DNA of 64,000 nucleotides from assembly GCF_042658685.1 (NCBI RefSeq), contig NZ_JBHSQY010000029.1; one strand, written 5' to 3'. The position numbers and the translations under genes are program-made. The stretch is from Macrococcoides bohemicum (GTDB lineage: Bacteria > Bacillota > Bacilli > Staphylococcales > Staphylococcaceae). Shown here piece after piece: positions 17,639 to 25,887 of the stretch (position 1 is its first letter; the number at the start of each line of letters is the position of its first letter). Below the pieces are notes generated by a model. That model did not search any database. It had not been told where the DNA came from and was given only the letters and a program-made list of their open reading frames with translations.

Positions 17639-17800
17639 GTCCGATATCGTGTGGATATCGGACTTGTTTATTGGTGATGGTTGGACGAAATTGGTGACAC
17701 TCCAATTTCGAGTTGGATTTTGTTGCTGAAATTGGTGATTCACCAATTTTGATTTTACAAGTTCGGGCTTCCCGACACATCCATGCCACCATCGTGATTA
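17639..17800. repeat. Cluster of hairpins in an intergenic region
   Basis: Four stems occur in about 160 bp: GTCCGATAT-N7-ATATCGGAC (17639-17663), CGAAATTGG-N7-CCAATTTCG (17686-17710), AAATTGGTGA-TT-CACCAATTT (17729-17749) and CGGG-CTT-CCCG (17764-17774). GGTGATGG near 17674 can also pair with CCACCATC near 17786, closing the cluster. The 80-codon minus-strand open frame across it is unlikely to be coding. Candidates are a non-coding RNA, a miniature mobile element or a staphylococcal-type intergenic repeat. The first palindrome recurs at 60066. Confidence 0.55.
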
Positions 17801-17923
17801 AAATACACATTTGTTTTCTTCATAATAAAAAGACTCCAATCTATTTAATAATATTCCTCATTATAAGTTGAATAAGGAACTTATTTCAATAGCATTGAAG
17901 TCTTATTGATGACAATTTGTATA

Positions 17924-18175
17924 TTATCCGAAATAAAGTGCTGCAAATAATACAAGCAATATAAGATCAAATATATGACGGAACATATTCTCACGCCATG
18001 CGTTGCGGTCTAAACTATCCAGTAGTCCAAGTACAAGTAAAGCTGCAAATGAACATATGATTAACATATTAAAGTTCATATCAGTAATTAGTCGGATAAT
18101 GATTAATATTACCACGGCAATATTTAATATGTTATACATGCGACCCCAAACTGTTGTTTCTTTAGTTCTATTCAA
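17924..18175 (-). CDS. Small three-segment membrane protein, unknown function
   Basis: TTG at 18175 with GAGGTG six bases upstream gives 83 residues; the ATG at 18208 lacks a binding site. Three hydrophobic segments are visible (IAVVILIIIRLI, MLIICSFAALLVLGLL, HIFDLILLVLFAALYF) with a charged loop (DRNAWRENMFR). Reminiscent of short conserved membrane proteins of Staphylococcaceae, but I cannot name the family. Divergence from neighbours and its own start argue for a single-gene unit. Confidence 0.6.
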   Translation of the reverse strand: MNRTKETTVWGRMYNILNIAVVILIIIRLITDMNFNMLIICSFAALLVLGLLDSLDRNAWRENMFRHIFDLILLVLFAALYFG

Positions 18176-18259
18176 GTTGTTCACCTCTAAATGTTTGTTA
18201 CGATACACTATAACATCAAACGCTATATCGCTCTAGTTATACGCTTATCTCCATACCAA

Positions 18260-19420
18260 TTAATGTTTATTCAATCTCGCTACGTGTGCTACGTTTCTAT
18301 TTTTACCACGTTTTTTCGTTTTTCTTTTTACTTGTACTGGTTTCTTCTTTTTCACTGTTTGTACTGGTGCCTGTGGTTGAACCTGAGATTGTCCTTGTTC
18401 AATTTGTACTTTACTTTCTACTTCATTGCGCGTGTGTCCATTTAGCATCCATAATCTTGCTGTATTTAATGCGGCTGCAATAAGTTCAGTCAACTTTTCA
18501 CGATCATCAAACTTAACGAAACCATTCTTCTCTACGTTATCAATATGTAATAGAATTTGTTCCGGTGTTTCGTTGGCACGTAATCCGAACAAGATTGTAT
18601 TAATAATTAATTTCCCTGTGTCTGTTCCCTGGAAATCTTCAGTGATTCCTGCTTCGATATATTCAACTAAATTCTTAATGTCTTGCGTCGGCTCAATATA
18701 GAAATGTTCTGTATATAATTTATAATCTTCATATTTAGGAATAAAGTATTCTTTTTGTTCGGTTAAAAATTTTAAATCGATATCAATATTGCTAAGCTCT
18801 TTATGTTTAACACTGCCATCTTTAATCAGCGCTTCGTACTCAGGCATCACTGTAATAAGCTCTTCACGGATTTCATCTTCAGTCATTTGTACATTGAAAT
18901 ACTTTTCTTTTAACACTGCTAAATGTTTCAACGTTACAAAGCCATATAAATTTAATGCGCTACGATAGAAATGAATCTTATCAATTTCTTCTTTAAATGC
19001 TGGATGTGCTTGAATATACGCATTAAAATGCGCTTTTACATCTTGAGGAATGAACAATAGCTCAGTGTCATCTGCATAAAATAAGAAAACTTCATCCGGT
19101 ATATCATGATGATATACTATGTAGTTCTTTTCTTGTGCTGTGATATCATCTAACACGACTTTAAAGTTACTATCATATGTTTCCAGCATCTTACCTAGCA
19201 TTTGATCATCTTCAAAATAAGCTTCGGTAATTAAGCTGATCAAATCTTCTTTATTTTTAGAAGAGTAACCTTTAATACCCAGGTTGCGACATATATTTTT
19301 TAACGCTTCTTTAGATAGCGCTGATAAATACATATCAAGTGTATTGTCATTAAATTTTTCAGCTACTAATTTCTTTTTTTCTTCCTGTGCTGCGATGTCG
19401 ATATTTAACTCGTTTGTCAT
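18260..19420 (-). CDS. Hypothetical protein with SAP/Rho-N-like N-terminal region and basic tail
   Basis: A 386-residue soluble protein. Residues 32-65 (LSKEALKNICRNLGIKGYSSKNKEDLISLI) resemble the SAP/Rho-N helix-loop-helix used in DNA or RNA binding. A long acidic helical middle follows (about 70-340), then a Gln/Pro/Val-rich linker and a strongly basic tail (VKKKKPVQVKRKTKKRGK) typical of nucleic-acid contact. GTGGGGGAC supports ATG at 19420. Nucleic-acid binding is inferred; no enzyme motif was seen. Confidence 0.6.
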   Translation of the reverse strand: MTNELNIDIAAQEEKKKLVAEKFNDNTLDMYLSALSKEALKNICRNLGIKGYSSKNKEDLISLITEAYFEDDQMLGKMLETYDSNFKVVLDDITAQEKNYIVYHHDIPDEVFLFYADDTELLFIPQDVKAHFNAYIQAHPAFKEEIDKIHFYRSALNLYGFVTLKHLAVLKEKYFNVQMTEDEIREELITVMPEYEALIKDGSVKHKELSNIDIDLKFLTEQKEYFIPKYEDYKLYTEHFYIEPTQDIKNLVEYIEAGITEDFQGTDTGKLIINTILFGLRANETPEQILLHIDNVEKNGFVKFDDREKLTELIAAALNTARLWMLNGHTRNEVESKVQIEQGQSQVQPQAPVQTVKKKKPVQVKRKTKKRGKNRNVAHVARLNKH

Positions 19421-19562
19421 AGTAAGTCCCCCACGGTTCTATAAGTTGTTGCTATCCTTTTTAAAAGCATTTATTTTTATTAATATTTATTCTATTTTAC
19501 CAATGATTAAGTAAAAATTAAACTTTCTAATTTAACATAAACATACATTTTAGAAACTAAAC

Positions 19563-19922
19563 AAAAGTTGTATGAAAGCATTCAAGGTATCGCACCAGAG
19601 AAAACCATCTTCTTAACAAATTCTTCAACGATGATGCCAAGCGATTTTCGTGATTTTACAGATCGCCAGATCGCTTTTTAGCGTTGCACTTCGCTAATTA
19701 TATCTGGCAAAATAATATTGCGGAAGTAATGAGCCACGATACAACAGATCCAAAATACAATCAAATTGTAAAGAACAACCTGGCTATATATTAAATTCTT
19801 TACTTGTGCCATTATTACATTCAGCTGAAACGGTTGATAGAGCCTGGATGATTGGGACAGGAGAGGAGTTCTATACATATCCAAACCCTAGCTATAAAGC
19901 ACCAGACTTTCTAAAAGGATAA
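19563..19922 (+). pseudogene. Decayed 3-hydroxyacyl-CoA dehydrogenase gene
   Basis: Conceptual pieces in order match the FadB/HbdA family: KLYESIQGIAPEKTIFLTNS and MPSDF (end of the NAD-binding domain), then a stop and frame change, NYIWQNNIAEVMSHDTTDP, and a C-terminal piece TVDRAWMIGTGEEF. No start, several frame changes and internal stops, and only about a third of the usual 290 residues are present. The terminator at 19932 is probably the old gene's own. Confidence 0.75.
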
Positions 19923-19931
19923 TATTTTCAC

Positions 19932-19958
19932 AGCCGAACATTGTGTTCGGCTTTTTTT
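19932..19958 (+). terminator. Intrinsic terminator after the dehydrogenase remnant
   Basis: AGCCGAACA-TTG-TGTTCGGCT followed by seven T residues. Confidence 0.9.
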
Positions 19959-20048
19959 GTAACTTTTCTCACACCGCATGTTCTTAAAACCAGATAGCTT
20001 CGTTGTAAATATGACATCTTTTCAAATTCACTACTATTTTGTACACAA

Positions 20049-20096
20049 ATGCTATATATAGTATTAATATTTAATTGCAAACACAATATATAGTAG
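20049..20096 (+). promoter_or_regulatory. Tandem NrdR boxes upstream of nrdD
   Basis: Two 16-bp sites resemble the NrdR consensus acaCwATATaTwGtgt: ATGCTATATATAGTAT (centre 20056.5) and ACACAATATATAGTAG (centre 20088.5). The centres are 32 bp apart, about three helical turns, the spacing typical of NrdR operators. The second box directly precedes and overlaps the AGTAGGTGA ribosome binding region of nrdD. NrdR is the ATP/dATP-sensing repressor of ribonucleotide reductase genes. Confidence 0.85.
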
Positions 20097-20104
20097 GTGA
20101 TAAA

Positions 20105-21964
20105 ATGTTAACAGAAACAACTGATTTGAAGGATAGCTTAGAACGTTTAATAAATAGACACCCGGAAGTCGTTCATGAGAATGCAAACAAGGATGCGAAT
20201 GTCTTTAATACACTGCGTGATTTAACAGCCGGTACTGTTGCTAAATCACTCGGCCTTGATATGCTACCGAAACATGTTAAACATGCTCACTTGAACGGAG
20301 ATATTCATTTCCACGATTTAGATTATCATCCTTATATGCCGATGACGAACTGCTGTTTAATTGATATTCCAAATATGCTGGCTCATGGTTTTAAGATAGG
20401 TAACGCAAAAGTTGAATCACCAAAATCGATTCAAACTGCTGCAGCTCAGATTGCACAAATTATCGCTAACGTCGCCAGCAGTCAATATGGAGGATGCTCA
20501 GTAGATCGTATCGATGAAGTGCTAAGTCCTTATGCTGTCTTAAATGCAGAAAAACATCGTCAAACTGCAATAAAGTATGTCCAGCAAGATAAACAGGAAC
20601 AATATATCCAGCAAATGACCGAAAAAGATATCGGTGATGCCATCCAGTCGCTTGAATATGAAATTAATACACTATATACAAGTAACGGGCAAACACCGTT
20701 TGTAACTTTCGGCTTTGGATTAGGAACGGATGAGTACAGTGTTATGATTCAACGTGCAATATTAAAAACGCGTATTGCAGGGCTTGGTGCTGATCAAACG
20801 ACTGCAATATTTCCAAAGCTTGTCTTCAGTTTAAAAGACGGAGTGAATTTAAAACAGACTGATCCAAATTATGCGATAAAACTATTGGCTATCGAATGCG
20901 CTACAAAACGCATGTATCCTGATGTATTAAATTATCAGGCGTTAACAGAAATGATTGGAGATTTCAAAGCACCGATGGGTTGTCGAAGTTTCCTGAATGC
21001 TTATCAGGAAGATGGACAGTTTATCAACAATGGTCGTTTCAATCTAGGTGTCGTAACGCTTAACTTACCTCGGATTGCATTACTAAGTAATAACCCGGAT
21101 ACATTTATGACCATGTTACATCAAAGATTGGATATTGTACGTGATGCTTGTCTTTTTAGAATTAATCGATTAATAGATGCGCTCCCACAAAATGCCCCTA
21201 TACTTTATCAATATGGTGCGTTCGGTAAAAGACTACATGCCGACGAAGACATATCAGCATTGTTTAAAAATCGTCGTAGCACCATCAGTATCGGCTATAT
21301 CGGATTATACGAAGTTGGCGCACATTTATTTGAGAAAGACTGGGAACATCATAAAGATGCTTCTGACTTTATATTAAATATATTAAAGACGATAAAATCA
21401 TATGCTGATGACTTAACTAATCAATATGATATTCAGTTCAGTGTATATGGCACACCAAGTGAATCTTTAACGGACCGCTTCTGTACGCTCGATTTTAAAC
21501 GCTTTGGACCTGTGGTAAACGTGACCGATAAAGGATATTATACAAATTCATTTCATTATGATATACGCAAAAATATAACACCTTTCGAAAAAATTGATTT
21601 TGAAAAAGACTTCGCGCGTTATTCAACAGGCGGATTTATTCATTATTGTGAATACCCGCCGATTATCCATAACCCCGAAGCGTTAGAAGCGGTATGGGAC
21701 TATGCTTATTCACGTGTCGGTTATCTCGGTACGAATACACCGATTGATCAATGTTTTGAATGTGGTTATTCAGGTGAATTTCAACCGACGGCTACAGGAC
21801 ATGTCTGTCCTGAGTGTGGAAACAATAATCCTGAAACGACAGATGTGGTCAAACGTACTTGCGGTTATCTCGGCCAGCCTTTAAAACGTCCGATGGTAAA
21901 AGGACGTCAAATTGAAATTGCCACGCGTGTCAAACATATGTCGACAAGAGATGATTTATTATGA
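20105..21964 (+). CDS. nrdD: Anaerobic ribonucleoside-triphosphate reductase (class III)
   Basis: A 619-residue glycyl-radical enzyme that makes dNTPs from NTPs without oxygen. The C-terminal part holds the zinc ribbon (CFECGYSG, then CPECGNNN) and the radical loop RTCGYLGQP, whose Gly carries the radical. Mid-protein motifs such as SSQYGGCSVDRIDE and HYCEYPP are class III features. ATG at 20105 follows TAGGTGA; the TTG at 20075 would place the second NrdR box inside the gene. ATGA overlap with nrdG shows coupled translation. Confidence 0.95.
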   Translation: MLTETTDLKDSLERLINRHPEVVHENANKDANVFNTLRDLTAGTVAKSLGLDMLPKHVKHAHLNGDIHFHDLDYHPYMPMTNCCLIDIPNMLAHGFKIGNAKVESPKSIQTAAAQIAQIIANVASSQYGGCSVDRIDEVLSPYAVLNAEKHRQTAIKYVQQDKQEQYIQQMTEKDIGDAIQSLEYEINTLYTSNGQTPFVTFGFGLGTDEYSVMIQRAILKTRIAGLGADQTTAIFPKLVFSLKDGVNLKQTDPNYAIKLLAIECATKRMYPDVLNYQALTEMIGDFKAPMGCRSFLNAYQEDGQFINNGRFNLGVVTLNLPRIALLSNNPDTFMTMLHQRLDIVRDACLFRINRLIDALPQNAPILYQYGAFGKRLHADEDISALFKNRRSTISIGYIGLYEVGAHLFEKDWEHHKDASDFILNILKTIKSYADDLTNQYDIQFSVYGTPSESLTDRFCTLDFKRFGPVVNVTDKGYYTNSFHYDIRKNITPFEKIDFEKDFARYSTGGFIHYCEYPPIIHNPEALEAVWDYAYSRVGYLGTNTPIDQCFECGYSGEFQPTATGHVCPECGNNNPETTDVVKRTCGYLGQPLKRPMVKGRQIEIATRVKHMSTRDDLL

Positions 21965-22449
21965 CGTATGAAGGCATGGGATATGTTGCTAAAATAATGA
22001 ATTGTGTCGTTACAGACGGTACAGGTATGCGTGTGTCTGTCTATGTATCCGGCTGTCACTTTCATTGTCCAGCGTGTTTCAATGCAAGTATCTGGTCATT
22101 TAATAATGGAGAACGCATCACAGAACAGAAAATCGAGGAGATATTAACCTTGCTGGATAAAGATTATATAAGCGGACTTTCTCTACTTGGTGGGGAACCG
22201 TTAGATAATTTAGCTGTTATTCAACCACTTATTTCAGCATTCAGAAAGAAATTCGGTGATAGAAAAGATATATGGATGTGGTCAGGATATATGATCGAGT
22301 ATATTAATAATACGCCAGTGCTGGCTGAAGTATTAAATGATATCGATGTACTTGTTGACGGTCCATATGTCCACAGCCTATCTCAGCCAAACTTAAAGTT
22401 TCGCGGGTCACTTAATCAACGTATCCATTATTTAAATAAATGTAATTAA
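21961..22449 (+). CDS. nrdG: Anaerobic ribonucleotide reductase activating enzyme
   Basis: A 162-residue radical-SAM protein that generates the glycyl radical on NrdD using S-adenosylmethionine and a [4Fe-4S] cluster. The cluster motif is CHFHCPACFN (CxxxCxxC), and the SAM-binding GGEPL follows at about 81. Its ATG overlaps the nrdD stop by four bases. The domain is short, as usual for NrdG. Operon with nrdD under the NrdR boxes. Confidence 0.95.
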   Translation: MTYEGMGYVAKIMNCVVTDGTGMRVSVYVSGCHFHCPACFNASIWSFNNGERITEQKIEEILTLLDKDYISGLSLLGGEPLDNLAVIQPLISAFRKKFGDRKDIWMWSGYMIEYINNTPVLAEVLNDIDVLVDGPYVHSLSQPNLKFRGSLNQRIHYLNKCN

Positions 22450-22473
22450 TATCATTTTATGGGAGTTTAACCA

Positions 22474-22844
22474 ATGGATAAATATCAAATTAAAGCACTT
22501 GCACTTTCTGTATTAACTGCATCACAATTCGTTCTACCTACAGCTGTACTTGATCATCAAATACCCGAAGCACAAGACGGCGTCGCGAACTTAAAATCAA
22601 TCGGTGACGTACTCGTTCATGGTCATGTGGCACGTCATGCACAGACGGCAAATGGTTATGACTTTAATCCAGTATTTGAAGCGGTTAAAATGAAGGTGAT
22701 TATAACGCTGGCGGCTACAAAATTGTACCTTTAATGCAATCATCACTTGATAACGGTACGAAACAAACACAGTTTAATTTTATTAATGATTTAATGACAA
22801 CGTATCCTTCAAAAGTGAAAGTTGTGGAGAATTTATCACATTAA
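22474..22844 (+). pseudogene. Deleted capA-like (PGA_cap family) gene
   Basis: The 86-codon frame begins like an exported CapA protein: hydrophobic start MDKYQIKALALSVLTASQ, then GDVLVHGHVARHAQTANGYDFNPVF, a familiar block of the PGA_cap metallophosphatase-like family. The frame then shifts at about 22690 into GDYNAGGYKIVPLMQSS and ends at 22844 with a C-terminal piece (VVENLSH). A full CapA is about 300-400 residues, so the core has been removed. Probably non-functional. Confidence 0.7.
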
Positions 22845-22915
22845 AGTAAAAAATACCTTGTGTTTTACATTAAAAGTATTATAATAACCTTCTACACATA
22901 GAAAGAAGGATGAAC

Positions 22916-23215
22916 ATGTCACTATCAGTTGAAGAACGTAAAGTTACAAGCACAGAATTATACGCTCACTTAAACGATGCGACGTTATCTATTGCAACAA
23001 TCGCAGAACATTTTAATTTAACATCTCAGGATATTACAGCAATTTTAAATATCGATAATTCGCAAATGTCTACAATACTTCCAACGAATGAATTTATTCA
23101 CCTCGTTTGGGATGTTAGAGATTTTATCAACGATGAACTTCGTACACACGGAATTACGCCGAAAGAATATAGTTATTTAAAAGGTATGAAAACCGATTAT
23201 TGGTTTTTACGATAA
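22916..23215 (+). CDS. DUF2316 family protein
   Basis: A 99-residue protein resembling DUF2316, with a predicted helix-turn-helix (TIAEHFNLTSQDITAIL) and an ending YSYLKGMKTDYWFLR. The second ATG (22916) fits the GAAGG ribosome binding site; the first at 22910 would be adjacent to it. Function of the family is unknown; the helix-turn-helix suggests a small DNA-binding or accessory regulator. Single gene with its own terminator. Confidence 0.7.
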   Translation: MSLSVEERKVTSTELYAHLNDATLSIATIAEHFNLTSQDITAILNIDNSQMSTILPTNEFIHLVWDVRDFINDELRTHGITPKEYSYLKGMKTDYWFLR

Positions 23216-23219
23216 TAGA

Positions 23220-23256
23220 AAGGAGAGACAAGCTTAAGCTTATCTCTCCTCTTTTA
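23220..23256 (+). terminator. Intrinsic terminator, possibly bidirectional
   Basis: GGAGAGACAAGCTT pairs with AAGCTTATCTCTCC, followed by CTTTTATTTA on the plus strand. The convergent methyltransferase gene ends 19 bp beyond. Confidence 0.85.
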
Positions 23257-23274
23257 TTTATAACACAATATGCA

Positions 23275-24009
23275 TTATTTTCTACGTGCAGAAATAATAA
23301 GCATCATCGGCCTTCTCAGTTCATCTTTCATCTCAGGCACTCCATCTAATAGTTTTTCACTTGGCTCAGGTTCAGAGATGCCCTTAATCACGAAATCATT
23401 ATCAATCAGCACACTTAAGTAATGTGAAAGTGTTCGATGATATTTCCTTACTTCTTCCCCAAGAAACTGCGTTTCACGTTCGCCTTCTTTATAATAGTTG
23501 TCTACCGGCCAGAACAATTTATTACCAGCCTCATCATAGATCCAGTCCTGACTACCTTCAGCTGTAAATACAGGATGTTCTACACTAAAGATAAATGTAC
23601 CGTTAATCGTTAATACTTTCTTAACCTGCTCAACAACATCTTTAAATGACGGCAAATAATGTATCGCTAATGAGCTCATTACTACTTCAAATTCATGTGG
23701 TTCAAAGTCTAATTCATCCATCGACTGATTAATAAAAGTAATCTTATCTGCATCCGGCTGTGCCTGGGCACGCTCTAACATCTTTTCCGAAATATCGATT
23801 CCGACAACTTTCTCTGCGCCTTGTTCTACAGCATACTGGCAATGCCATCCGTAACCACAACCTAAGTCTAGCACAGCAGCACCATTTAACTCGGGAAGCA
23901 TTTCTTTAAAGCTCTCCCATTCTCCTGCTGCTTCTAAACCTTTCTTTGAGCGTTCCATCTCACTATATTTATCGAACAATGACCGATTATCATACATATT
24001 ATTGTCCAT
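23275..24009 (-). CDS. SAM-dependent methyltransferase (class I)
   Basis: A 244-residue class I methyltransferase. The SAM-binding motif I is AAVLDLGCGYGWHCQYA (about 47), followed by acidic motif VVGIDIS, and later MSSLAIHYLP. The ATG at 24009 is preferred because AAAGGAG lies seven bases upstream; the 27 extra upstream codons are not supported. Substrate unknown: generic Methyltransf_11 type, often annotated as small-molecule methyltransferase. Transcribed alone. Confidence 0.85.
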   Translation of the reverse strand: MDNNMYDNRSLFDKYSEMERSKKGLEAAGEWESFKEMLPELNGAAVLDLGCGYGWHCQYAVEQGAEKVVGIDISEKMLERAQAQPDADKITFINQSMDELDFEPHEFEVVMSSLAIHYLPSFKDVVEQVKKVLTINGTFIFSVEHPVFTAEGSQDWIYDEAGNKLFWPVDNYYKEGERETQFLGEEVRKYHRTLSHYLSVLIDNDFVIKGISEPEPSEKLLDGVPEMKDELRRPMMLIISARRK

Positions 24010-24158
24010 AGGCACTCCTTTAAGTATCTTATTAGCATTTACTTTATCAAAATTATAATAGATTATAAAGTTTTTTGAGTAATCTTTCAAAAAAGAACAA
24101 ACAATAAAATCATAATGATTTTCACTGTTTGTTCATCACATTTGTGTAATAAGTATCT

Positions 24159-24344
24159 TTATTTCAATGGTGCACACTTCTTAACTTCCAGTGAATCACT
24201 TAGCGGTAACGCTTCACTACCGTTTGCTGTATAAACGACAATCTCTAGAGATGACGACTCACTCGTTGGTGGTTCGTTTGTAGCATCTGGTTCAAACATT
24301 GCTTCCTTTTGTACGTTATCCTCAATAGATTGTACACCATAATA
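24159..24344 (-). pseudogene. C-terminal fragment of an unknown gene
   Basis: An open frame without a start codon runs from a stop at 24345 to a stop at 24159 and reads protein-like: YYGVQSIEDNVQKEAMFEPD, then SLEIVVYTANGSEALPLSDS, ending VKKCAPLK. Composition suggests a real, formerly longer, exported or cell-wall protein. I cannot assign a family. The neighbouring methyltransferase and hydrolase genes are intact. Confidence 0.4.
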
Positions 24345-24394
24345 TTATCAGTACTCACATATTTTAACATAACGCTATCAGATTGTAACTCGTT

Positions 24395-25165
24395 TTAAAG
24401 GAACAATTTAACCTCTTTTACAAAATCATCGTATTGTTCATATAACAACCCATGGCCACTATTTTCATAAATTGACAATTTGCTGGCAGGTAATAGTGCA
24501 GCGAGCGCTTCAGCTTCTTCAACCGGTACTAACTCATCATATCTACCGCTCATCACGAGCGTCTTTACTTCAATCACATCAAGCTTTTGAGGGTTATAAT
24601 CAACAGTAGAGAGGATGACCGCATCCTCTTCTTGTTTAGTCATACCACTTTGTGTATCTTTCATCTTCTTATAATATTTTTTTACAGTTTTAGCATCTTT
24701 AAACATATAGTCATCCAGCATAGCGTTACGTTCTTTGCGTGACATCGTTCTTAGTATACTCGCATATTGATTATGAAATTCACGCTCAGCTTCATAGTAA
24801 CTTCTAATCCCAGTACTGATTAATATTAATTTTTTTACATACTTTGGATATTTAGAAGCAATCGTTGCTGCTACAGAACCACCGAGTCCAAATCCTAAAA
24901 AGTGTGCTTCTTTAATATATAAAAGATCCAGAACAGTCAATACATCTTCTACATAATCATCCATCTGAATTTCTAACGGTTTATCACTAAATCCGTGGCC
25001 ACGCAGATCTATTTTAATAATTTGAAAGTTTTTCATAAATACCGTATCGAAATCATCAAACATCGTTGTATTCATAAATTGGCCATGTAGCATCACCAGA
25101 GGATACCCTTTTCCAATCAGTTCATAATGAATCGCGATATCATTATTCGTCAATGCCAGTTCCAT
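24395..25165 (-). CDS. Alpha/beta-hydrolase-fold protein lacking the nucleophile Ser
   Basis: A 256-residue alpha/beta hydrolase. The oxyanion-loop HGQFMNTTMF (about 26), later Asp (SGRYDELVP) and His (NSGHGLLYE) of the triad are in place. The nucleophile elbow reads GFGLGG where GxSxGG is expected, so Ser is replaced by Gly; the GGA codon is clear in the sequence. Such proteins are either non-hydrolytic (lyase, cofactor-independent or scaffold roles) or inactivated. GAGGG supports ATG at 25165. It lies 11 bp after a bactofilin-like gene and ends a three-gene operon. Confidence 0.8.
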   Translation of the reverse strand: MELALTNNDIAIHYELIGKGYPLVMLHGQFMNTTMFDDFDTVFMKNFQIIKIDLRGHGFSDKPLEIQMDDYVEDVLTVLDLLYIKEAHFLGFGLGGSVAATIASKYPKYVKKLILISTGIRSYYEAEREFHNQYASILRTMSRKERNAMLDDYMFKDAKTVKKYYKKMKDTQSGMTKQEEDAVILSTVDYNPQKLDVIEVKTLVMSGRYDELVPVEEAEALAALLPASKLSIYENSGHGLLYEQYDDFVKEVKLFL

Positions 25166-25176
25166 TCTCTATCCCT

Positions 25177-25887
25177 CTAGTCTCTCTTGATTTTTGCAAA
25201 TTCTAATACATCTGAAGCTTCGTCGTATCCATAATCATTAACGTACTCTACGACTTTAATCGAACAATTCTCTTTAATCGTTACGTCATCTGCCCGTAGT
25301 AGATCACAAACTACATTTTCTACACTTGCTTTTACCGCATCGATTTCACGTACTGTAAGTACTGATGATTCATCTTTAAAGATGAGCTTTTCTCGTTCGG
25401 CTTTCACCGTAAGTTCGTCGCATATAATATAACGAATATTACTTACTTCAGCTACAATAATTGTAACGTTTTCTGCATTCAGCTCTTCATCCAGACGCAA
25501 TGATCCATTAGACTGAAATGTTATGGCTTTTACTGGTCCCATTCCAATAAATGAACCTTTATTTTGAATATCATCCACTTTTATACCACGCTTTAAATCA
25601 AGCGTTCCTTTATTATCGATTGTGCCGATAACCGCTTCATCTTCTACAGCAATATAGCCATCTTCACCAATTACAAGCTCATTCGTTTCAAGCGTACCTT
25701 CAACAACTAATTCACCATACACTTTCAAATAAGGTACATTTAATTTACCTTCAATTTTTAATACACTTTCTTTCTCAACGATTAATTCATTGGCCTCAAC
25801 ACTTGAATTAACTACTGAATTCCCTTCAACATTGATTGTCTCGAATATACCGCCTGCAACTGTTTCATCTTTCCATACGACATTCAT
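25177..25887 (-). CDS. Bactofilin-like (polymer-forming) beta-helical protein
   Basis: A 236-residue protein built of short beta-strand repeats with regular Val/Ile/Leu alternation (GNSVVNSSVEANELIVEKE, VYGELVVEGTLETNELVIGE). This looks like a right-handed beta-helix of the bactofilin type, proteins that form cytoskeletal or scaffold polymers. GAGGAG precedes the ATG, which is immediately adjacent to the stop of the HAD gene. Two-domain length is similar to Bacillus bactofilin homologues. Fold call by eye, partner unknown. Confidence 0.6.
   Translation of the reverse strand: MNVVWKDETVAGGIFETINVEGNSVVNSSVEANELIVEKESVLKIEGKLNVPYLKVYGELVVEGTLETNELVIGEDGYIAVEDEAVIGTIDNKGTLDLKRGIKVDDIQNKGSFIGMGPVKAITFQSNGSLRLDEELNAENVTIIVAEVSNIRYIICDELTVKAEREKLIFKDESSVLTVREIDAVKASVENVVCDLLRADDVTIKENCSIKVVEYVNDYGYDEASDVLEFAKIKRD

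Noticed and set aside
17568..17810. 80-codon minus-strand open frame across the hairpin cluster
   Set aside because: It consists of inverted repeats, has no ribosome binding site and shows no protein-like pattern.
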